This document shows, one piece after another, positions 59,605 through 64,000 of a DNA stretch of 64,000 nucleotides. Numbering within the stretch: position 1 is the first letter of the stretch; each line of letters opens with the position of its first letter. Origin of the DNA: an uncultured Bacteroidales bacterium (GTDB lineage Bacteria > Bacteroidota > Bacteroidia > Bacteroidales > Muribaculaceae); assembly GCA_958418815.1 (NCBI GenBank), contig CATZGB010000003.1:1-64000 (forward strand). The letters run 5' to 3'. The position numbers and the translations under genes are program-made. The notes below the pieces were generated by a model. The model saw only the letters and a program-made list of their open reading frames with translations. It did no database searches and had not been told where the DNA came from.

Positions 59605-61158
59605 TCAGAGTCGCGGCCCCTTCGGCTTGCGCTGTTGTTTCTGCTGGGCATCGTCCTTCGGCTGGGTCTGTCCTTTGGTCAGAGGGTCGGTGATGTTCTT
59701 AGTCGCCTCGTTGGTGAGACCGTCGTTGTTGACCGCCTTCTGTGTCTGCGACTCGTTGGCGACCTTGACGCGTGGGTCATTGAGCGATGTCATCGGACGC
59801 TGTTTCTCCTTGTCGAAGTAGAGATAGACGGTGCAGGGCTGTCCCTTCTCATCTACCATGTTGTCGAGCTTGGCTACACGACCGTTGGCGTAGTCATCCT
59901 TCTGCTGCTCGGTAAGAGGAATCTTGTTCCATTGTCCGAGAGGCTTGATGCTGCCGTCTTTAAGTGTCCATTTGGGCTTTTTCACAGTCTGCCTTTCAGT
60001 TGTCACGGTCGAGACAGTCTCGCCCTTGTGTTCTTTCTTTGCTTCGGCGGCCTGCTTCGCTTGCTGCACCTTCTCATACCAGTGCATTCCGTTGGGCACA
60101 AATTCGACAGCCTTTCTGTCAACATTGTACTGGAGTATTCCTGTTCGGGGCTTTCCGTCACGGCATACGACCTCTTTTGGAGGGAGCGGGAGACCCTTTT
60201 TCAGTGTCATGATCTCCGGCATGGTCAGTTTCGTCTGACCGAAAATGTCGCGGATTTTGACATCCTTTGCAGGGATTGCCAGCAGCTCGTTGGTGTAGCG
60301 GTCGCGGCTGATGAGCGAGGGAACTTTCTCCCCGGTGACCGGGTCGGTCAATTCTACGATTCGACCGAGGTTGCCGTTCTCTTTGAGATTGGCCTGATCG
60401 ATTTTGTCGAATTTGTACCCCATGAACTCATCGAGTTTCTGCTCGCTCTGGATGAAGTGAGGAACAAGTTTGACGCTGCCGTCGGGGTCGGTGCGGAAAG
60501 AGAGGCGAGCTTCGATGTTGAATTTTTCACCACCGAAAGTCGGTGTGATTTTCACCGGCTTGGATTTCCGGTTGTAGAGCATCTCCTTCAGGTCACCGGA
60601 GGCTTCAAGTGCCTCCTTGTCGATGCCCCATTTCTCTTTGAGCGTATCCCAGTCGATTTTCGACTGGTCGATAGCCTGCCACTTGGGTTCCTGCGATATG
60701 GTTGTCTGAGCTTGAGCCTCGTCCGCTGTCTGTGCAGACGGTTCAACAGTGGATTCTGTCTGTGCGGGTTGCTCCGTAGGGGTCACCGTCTGAGTGGGTT
60801 GCTCGACTTTCTGTTCTGCCGTTGGAAGCTCTACCTTATTGTTTTTGAGCATCTCGGCATTCGCCTCAGGGTCTTTGGCGAGGTCGCCGATTACGGAGCC
60901 GACAGTATCGTAGCGGTCGACGGGGACACGGAAGAATCCGAAGGTCGAAGGGTTCTTGCACTGACGCACGAAATTTGACATGAAGGCTTCGAGCGGGTTC
61001 TGACCTTTCTGGAATTTCACGAGGTCTGAGATTTTTGCCGACTTTACATCGGTCATTTTGGGTGTGCCGTCCTCGTTGAGTCCGGTCACTGCGCCTACCT
61101 GCCCGGTATCGTTGTCGCGGGCGATAAGGACTTCTTCTAAATTCTGGTCTTGTGCCAT
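59605..61158 (-). CDS. DUF4099/DUF3945 domain ICE protein
   Basis: A 517-residue soluble protein. DUF4099 is N-terminal (E-V-L-I-A-R-D-N-D-T-G-Q-V; Q-N-P-L-E-A-F-M-S-N-F-V). A Thr/Gln/Glu-rich linker (about 90-155) follows, then W-D-T-L-K-E-K-W-G-I and two DUF3945 units (K-R-E-V-type K-E-V-V-C-R-D-G-K-P near 330; repeat Y-T-N-E-L near 275). It ends R-K-P-K-G-P-R-L. In Bacteroidales ICEs it lies beside the topoisomerase gene; role unknown, thought to act on transferred DNA. Confidence 0.8.
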   Translation of the reverse strand: MAQDQNLEEVLIARDNDTGQVGAVTGLNEDGTPKMTDVKSAKISDLVKFQKGQNPLEAFMSNFVRQCKNPSTFGFFRVPVDRYDTVGSVIGDLAKDPEANAEMLKNNKVELPTAEQKVEQPTQTVTPTEQPAQTESTVEPSAQTADEAQAQTTISQEPKWQAIDQSKIDWDTLKEKWGIDKEALEASGDLKEMLYNRKSKPVKITPTFGGEKFNIEARLSFRTDPDGSVKLVPHFIQSEQKLDEFMGYKFDKIDQANLKENGNLGRIVELTDPVTGEKVPSLISRDRYTNELLAIPAKDVKIRDIFGQTKLTMPEIMTLKKGLPLPPKEVVCRDGKPRTGILQYNVDRKAVEFVPNGMHWYEKVQQAKQAAEAKKEHKGETVSTVTTERQTVKKPKWTLKDGSIKPLGQWNKIPLTEQQKDDYANGRVAKLDNMVDEKGQPCTVYLYFDKEKQRPMTSLNDPRVKVANESQTQKAVNNDGLTNEATKNITDPLTKGQTQPKDDAQQKQQRKPKGPRL

Positions 61159-61238
61159 AAAATAAAAGTGTTTTGGGGTTGGAAACTTGTACCCGATAAT
61201 GGGTACGTTATTTATTGGTGTATGGTGTGGTATGGTTT

Positions 61239-61571
61239 TTATCTTCTTGTGGTCTCAAATGCTATTCTGGCATCTGCCCATCGGAAGGTCACGCGAGACT
61301 GGCGGCTGTCACCGGATTTTATGAATGGAAGTGTGCCGTCAGCCATCATGGATTCTATTTTGGTTTTGCCTACATTATACATTTCCATGAGCTGTGCCTT
61401 GGTCAGAACTCTTTCTTCCGGCTCGATGATACCCTGATTTGTCAGGACAGCATAAATCTCTTTTCTTGCTTCCTTGATTTCGCGTCTGATCTCACATTTG
61501 ATTTCGGCTCGAAGCTCATCAATTATGGCTCTGAAATCAGAGAGAATCGCTCTTTTCTCTAATACTGTCAT
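61239..61571 (-). CDS. Helix-turn-helix/excisionase-like protein
   Basis: A 110-residue protein: coiled-coil N-terminus (I-I-D-E-L-R-A-E-I-K-C-E-I-R-R-E-I-K), then a MerR/excisionase-like HTH (L-T-K-A-Q-L-M-E-M-Y-N-V-G-K-T-K-I) and a wing with R-V-T-F-R-W-A-D-A-R. The pair of small HTH genes next to the integrase suggests a recombination directionality or regulatory role. One base separates it from the 127-aa gene. Confidence 0.75.
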   Translation of the reverse strand: MTVLEKRAILSDFRAIIDELRAEIKCEIRREIKEARKEIYAVLTNQGIIEPEERVLTKAQLMEMYNVGKTKIESMMADGTLPFIKSGDSRQSRVTFRWADARIAFETTRR

Positions 61572-61572
61572 A

Positions 61573-61956
61573 TCAATATCGGGGTAATCGGGTTACACGT
61601 TTCATTGCTTTCTCGTATGCTACCGGATTCCAAGGACATTGGAACTTCTCGATTGCATCCACCAGTTCCTTCAGGAAGTAGTGGGTTTCTCTTCCGACTT
61701 TTTTCCATTTCAGCACCAATCGCTTACGGATGCGCTGAAGATGTCTGGGCGATACACAGAGGATGGCGGCTGCTTCATACTTGCTCACCATCGGCTGGTT
61801 GGGAAGCCGTTCATGGATAAATCCATATTCCTCGGCTTTCTGAATTTTCTCATCCTGAGCCGCGAGATACTTTTCAAGGCGACTGAGAGTGCCTTGCATT
61901 CTCTGTACCTCTTGTGCCAGATCGGGCTGAGGGGGGAACATAACGTAATTGTCCAT
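61573..61956 (-). CDS. HTH_17-type small DNA-binding protein
   Basis: A 127-residue protein. Coiled coil near 12-45, then the HTH M-V-S-K-Y-E-A-A-A-I-L-C-V-S-P-R-H-L-Q-R near 60-80 and K-W-K-K-V-G-R-E-T-H-Y-F wing, as in excisionase-family HTH_17 proteins of Bacteroidales ICEs. Leader CCGCTAAAC (61966-61974) and a -7 box TAACTTTG (complement of 61988-61995) precede the ATG. Confidence 0.8.
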   Translation of the reverse strand: MDNYVMFPPQPDLAQEVQRMQGTLSRLEKYLAAQDEKIQKAEEYGFIHERLPNQPMVSKYEAAAILCVSPRHLQRIRKRLVLKWKKVGRETHYFLKELVDAIEKFQCPWNPVAYEKAMKRVTRLPRY

Positions 61957-61987
61957 ATCAGGTGGGTTTAGCGGTTGTTGTGTGATG

Positions 61988-61995
61988 CAAAGTTA
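61988..61995 (-). promoter_or_regulatory. -7 promoter box for the HTH gene pair
   Basis: TAACTTTG on the minus strand, full match to TAnnTTTG, 31 bp upstream of ATG 61956. The expected start falls about 7 bp later, placing the CCGCTAAAC motif at the beginning of the mRNA leader. No clear -33 TTG. Confidence 0.55.
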
Positions 61996-62188
61996 CTTCG
62001 GGAAAAGGAGGTGCATCTATGATAACTCCGGGATAGAGTTGGGATAAGTGTAGGATAAAAAACGCTTGATTTTCTAAAATCCGCAACAAATCATCGTTGA
62101 ATAACAGCAAATTATGTTTATGCTTTTAATGAATGTTAAAGTCTAAATTTGTGGAAAATATTTTGAAAATCTCACGTCAGGACACAGC

Positions 62189-62220
62189 GAGTGCCGTCCG
62201 AGCATTCCCGAACGGCACTC
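62189..62220 (-). terminator. Terminator-like hairpin after integrase
   Basis: GAGTGCCGT (62189-62197) pairs perfectly with ACGGCACTC (62212-62220); the stem can extend inward with wobble pairs. It lies 25 bp past the integrase stop. No T tract follows on the minus strand. The rest of 61996-62245 is AT-rich with nothing else recognisable. Confidence 0.55.
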
Positions 62221-62245
62221 ACATGAGGCTTATGGAATGTTCAGA

Positions 62246-63463
62246 TTAAAAGTCGAGATTGCCGAGGTTTCTTGAAAGGATGTCCATGTCCTTTCCGATT
62301 TTATCGGCGGTGATTCTCGCGTAAATTTGCGTTGTCTGAATGTTTGTGTGGCCGAGCATCTTGCTGACCGACTCGATGGGCACACCGCGTCCGAGGGTCA
62401 TCGTTGTCGCGAAGGTATGACGCGCGAGGTGGAAGGTCAGGTTCTTTTCGATGCCGCAGATGTCGGCAATCTCTTTCAGATAGCAGTTGAGCTTCTGATT
62501 GGTGATTATCGGCATGAGCTGGCCGTCGTTGTAGCAACCTTCGTATTTGTTGAGGATTTTCAGAGCCGGTGGAAGCAGCGGCACCATCACCTTTGTGTTG
62601 GTCTTCTGGCGGTGGGTGACTATCCACAGGCGACCGTCAAACATCTTCTGTATGTTATCGACACGCAGGTGGGCGAGGTCGATATATGCCAGTCCGGTGA
62701 AGCAGGCGAAGATGAAGATGTCGCGCACCTGTTCCAAGCGTTTGCTCGCGAACTCCTTCTGCATCATCTTACAAAGCTCGTCTTCAGTCAAGTAGCCACG
62801 GTCAACGCGCTCGATTGAGATTTTGTAGCCGTTGAAGGGATCAACGGTGATAAGTCCGGCGCGGATGGCTTTGTTGATTACCTGCTTGAAGAACTTCATG
62901 CACTTGTAGGTGGTGTTCTGCGAGTATTTGTACTCTGTGCGCAGGAAGAACTCTAAGTCCACGATGAACTGATACTTGATTTCGCGGAGCGGTATGTCGG
63001 TGATGTTGTATTTCTTTTTCATGAACTCCACTACACGGCGGTACATCCGCTCATACTTGCGGTAGGTGGGGTCAGCCTTGCTCAATCCCACGAGTTTCTT
63101 GGTGTCCTCCAAGTGCTGCTCATAGAGTTTGAGAAGCGACTCTTCTCTTTGGGTGATACCCATATAGGCATTGCGTACCATTTCGGCGGTAACGAAGCCA
63201 TGACGACGCTGGATGTCATAATAGTGTTCTTTAAGAATGACCTGTATATCATTCAGACGGCTATTAAGTTCGAGAACCTTTGCCGAGCGGCCAATAGCCC
63301 TGCCTGTTTTTGCATCCCAAATTTCAGGGTTTACAACCAATTTGGAATTTAGCTGCTCCATTTCTCCGTCCACAGTTATTCGTATCATGACGGACACATT
63401 ACCGTCTTTGTTGATACGATTCCCGCGGATGTAAAATAGAACTTTGAATGTGTTCTTTTTCAT
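62246..63463 (-). CDS. int: ICE tyrosine integrase (IntDOT-like)
   Basis: A 405-residue tyrosine recombinase. Arm-binding domain about 1-100, core-binding about 105-210, catalytic domain after 220. Arg I position reads C-F-T-G-L-A-Y-I-D-L (Ala in place of Arg), as in CTnDOT-type integrases, which also lack this Arg. R-Q-K-T-N-T-K in the hairpin, L-A-R-H-T-F-A-T (HxxR) near 348, L-G-H-T-N-I-Q-T-T-Q-I-Y with the nucleophile near 381. It faces away from the tRNA end; clustered GTTACC repeats upstream may be arm sites. The leader carries CCACCAAAT. Confidence 0.93.
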   Translation of the reverse strand: MKKNTFKVLFYIRGNRINKDGNVSVMIRITVDGEMEQLNSKLVVNPEIWDAKTGRAIGRSAKVLELNSRLNDIQVILKEHYYDIQRRHGFVTAEMVRNAYMGITQREESLLKLYEQHLEDTKKLVGLSKADPTYRKYERMYRRVVEFMKKKYNITDIPLREIKYQFIVDLEFFLRTEYKYSQNTTYKCMKFFKQVINKAIRAGLITVDPFNGYKISIERVDRGYLTEDELCKMMQKEFASKRLEQVRDIFIFACFTGLAYIDLAHLRVDNIQKMFDGRLWIVTHRQKTNTKVMVPLLPPALKILNKYEGCYNDGQLMPIITNQKLNCYLKEIADICGIEKNLTFHLARHTFATTMTLGRGVPIESVSKMLGHTNIQTTQIYARITADKIGKDMDILSRNLGNLDF

Positions 63464-63731
63464 CTAACGAGGATTTGGTGGTTATCATAAACCCGGTTTC
63501 GCCGTGGTTTGACATGATAACGAGTTTAACTTTTAGTTTGCTTAGACCGACTTTGGCCAATGTCAGACTAATGTCGGACATTAACCAAATCGGAATCGAA
63601 CACCTCGTTATGAATGATGGAATTATCGTTGTTCTCGGTAATCAGAAAAATGGTAAAATAGGGATTTGGAAATACTCATACCGATGTCCTGTTTTTGACC
63701 GCCTTTTTCCGACTTATGTCCGAATTAGGTT

Positions 63732-63829
63732 CTCGTAACCCATTGATACTATGTTTTATGCAGCACTAATCGTTACCCAACCGTTACCATTTTGGATTTA
63801 AAAAAAAGTGGTAACGAGTTGGTAACGAA
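63732..63829. repeat. Cluster of GTTACC/GGTAAC motifs (integrase arm-site candidates)
   Basis: TCGTAACCC (63733-63741), CGTTACCC (63771-63778), CGTTACCA (63782-63789), TGGTAACG (63809-63816) and TGGTAACG (63820-63827). The inner two pairs face each other around an A-rich centre. Such clusters near an integrase gene are typical of arm-type or accessory-protein sites. Confidence 0.55.
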
Positions 63830-63895
63830 TGGCTGTCCGTAGCGGTCTTTTTTCTGTCCGATGACGGTCCTGAGTCGTCATTTTTAGGCACTAAA

Positions 63896-63927
63896 AAACC
63901 GCACAATAAGTTGATATTGTGCGGTTT
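63896..63927 (-). terminator. Intrinsic terminator of the tRNA gene
   Basis: A perfect 13-bp stem (AAACCGCACAATA at 63896-63908 with TATTGTGCGGTTT at 63915-63927), 6-nt loop. On the minus strand it is followed by a run of six T in total. It lies 47 bp beyond the tRNA 3' end and would terminate tRNA transcription. Confidence 0.88.
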
Positions 63928-63974
63928 AGTCTTGTTTAGACTTTTGTTGGCCGGAATCTGTCCGACCCGCTAAG

Positions 63975-64000
63975 TGGAGATGGAGGGGCTTGAACCCTCG
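63975..64000 (-). tRNA. tRNA gene, 3' end only (type not determinable)
   Basis: On the minus strand the last 26 bases form a T stem GAGGG, loop TTCAAGC, stem CCCTC, then acceptor CATCTCC and discriminator A. No CCA is encoded. The anticodon lies outside the window. An acceptor GGAGATG at the 5' end is predicted; a Ser or Leu tRNA is possible but not shown. Confidence 0.8.

Larger units (their letters stand above)
63464..63974. other. Putative att region between integrase and tRNA
   Basis: 510 bp without a convincing gene. It contains five copies of a GTTACC-like heptamer in both orientations between 63732 and 63829 and a terminator at 63896-63927. The ICE/host junction should lie here or in the tRNA 3' end, but no duplicate of the tRNA end was found by eye in the window, so the core site is not identified. 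Confidence 0.5.

Noticed and set aside
59566..60978. Long plus-strand open frame of about 470 codons
   Set aside because: It is antisense to the DUF4099/DUF3945 gene, has Leu/Val/Arg/Cys-heavy composition without motifs, and the minus-strand frame has recognisable domains and a proper start.
1..64000. Insertion sequences or transposase genes
   Set aside because: No transposase motif or terminal-inverted-repeat pair with target duplication was recognised anywhere in the window.

Overview
The window comes from a Bacteroidales bacterium; family or genus cannot be fixed from sequence alone. Promoter-like TAnnTTTG boxes occur upstream of several genes (4695, 5701, 27783, 61988). A complete CTnDOT-type transfer module (traA to traQ on the minus strand, mobABC on the plus strand) and two Bacteroidales-style tyrosine recombinases give the same picture.

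Layout. (a) 1-4597, minus strand: a tightly packed run of small stress/modification genes (GNATs, DUF6194, GyrI-like, tautomerase, YciI, zinc ribbon) headed by an HxlR-type regulator. A palindromic operator candidate lies between it and a divergent radical SAM gene. (b) 4733-15252, plus strand: radical SAM enzyme, HU-type protein, DUF3781, RecD2-type helicase, DUF4893, a WG-repeat/class A beta-lactamase fusion, SIMPL, META lipoprotein, flavin reductase, second radical SAM enzyme. (c) 15388-27601, minus strand: an eight-gene, nearly gapless defence-like operon. It starts with a giant single-chain restriction-modification/helicase enzyme (Type ISP architecture), then a small Tyr/Asp-rich membrane protein, a protein with a GNAT-like C-terminus and a secreted low-complexity protein. 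It ends with a ZorA/ZorB-like ion-channel motor pair, an unknown protein and an HNH nuclease. (d) 27602-29081: a putative phase switch. Two exact 17-bp inverted repeats (27618-27634 and 27804-27820) flank about 170 bp carrying a consensus promoter box, beside a tyrosine recombinase of the Bacteroidales DNA-invertase type. As drawn, the promoter points away from the defence operon, which reads as OFF. (e) 29174-44059, minus strand: lysozyme and traQ-traA of an integrative conjugative element (ICE). (f) 44060-45151: oriT-like non-coding region with a 12 x 8-bp repeat array and hairpins. (g) 45152-48890: mobA, mobB relaxase and mobC coupling protein. (h) 48962-61956: ICE accessory genes: paralogous small proteins, a degenerate NtrC-like regulator, a methylase/MutS-I/helicase giant gene split by a one-base frameshift, DUF1896, a degenerate topoisomerase, DUF4099/DUF3945 and two HTH proteins. 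(i) 62246-64000: ICE integrase, clustered short repeats that may be integrase arm sites, a terminator and the 3' end of a tRNA gene.

How it fits together. Regions (e)-(i) form one conjugative element whose integrase end abuts a tRNA gene. The other end is not visible, so whether (a)-(d) are ICE cargo or flanking chromosome stays open. The most interesting system is (c)+(d): a 12-kb operon joining a Type ISP-like enzyme to a Zorya-like membrane machine, apparently switched as one unit by promoter inversion.
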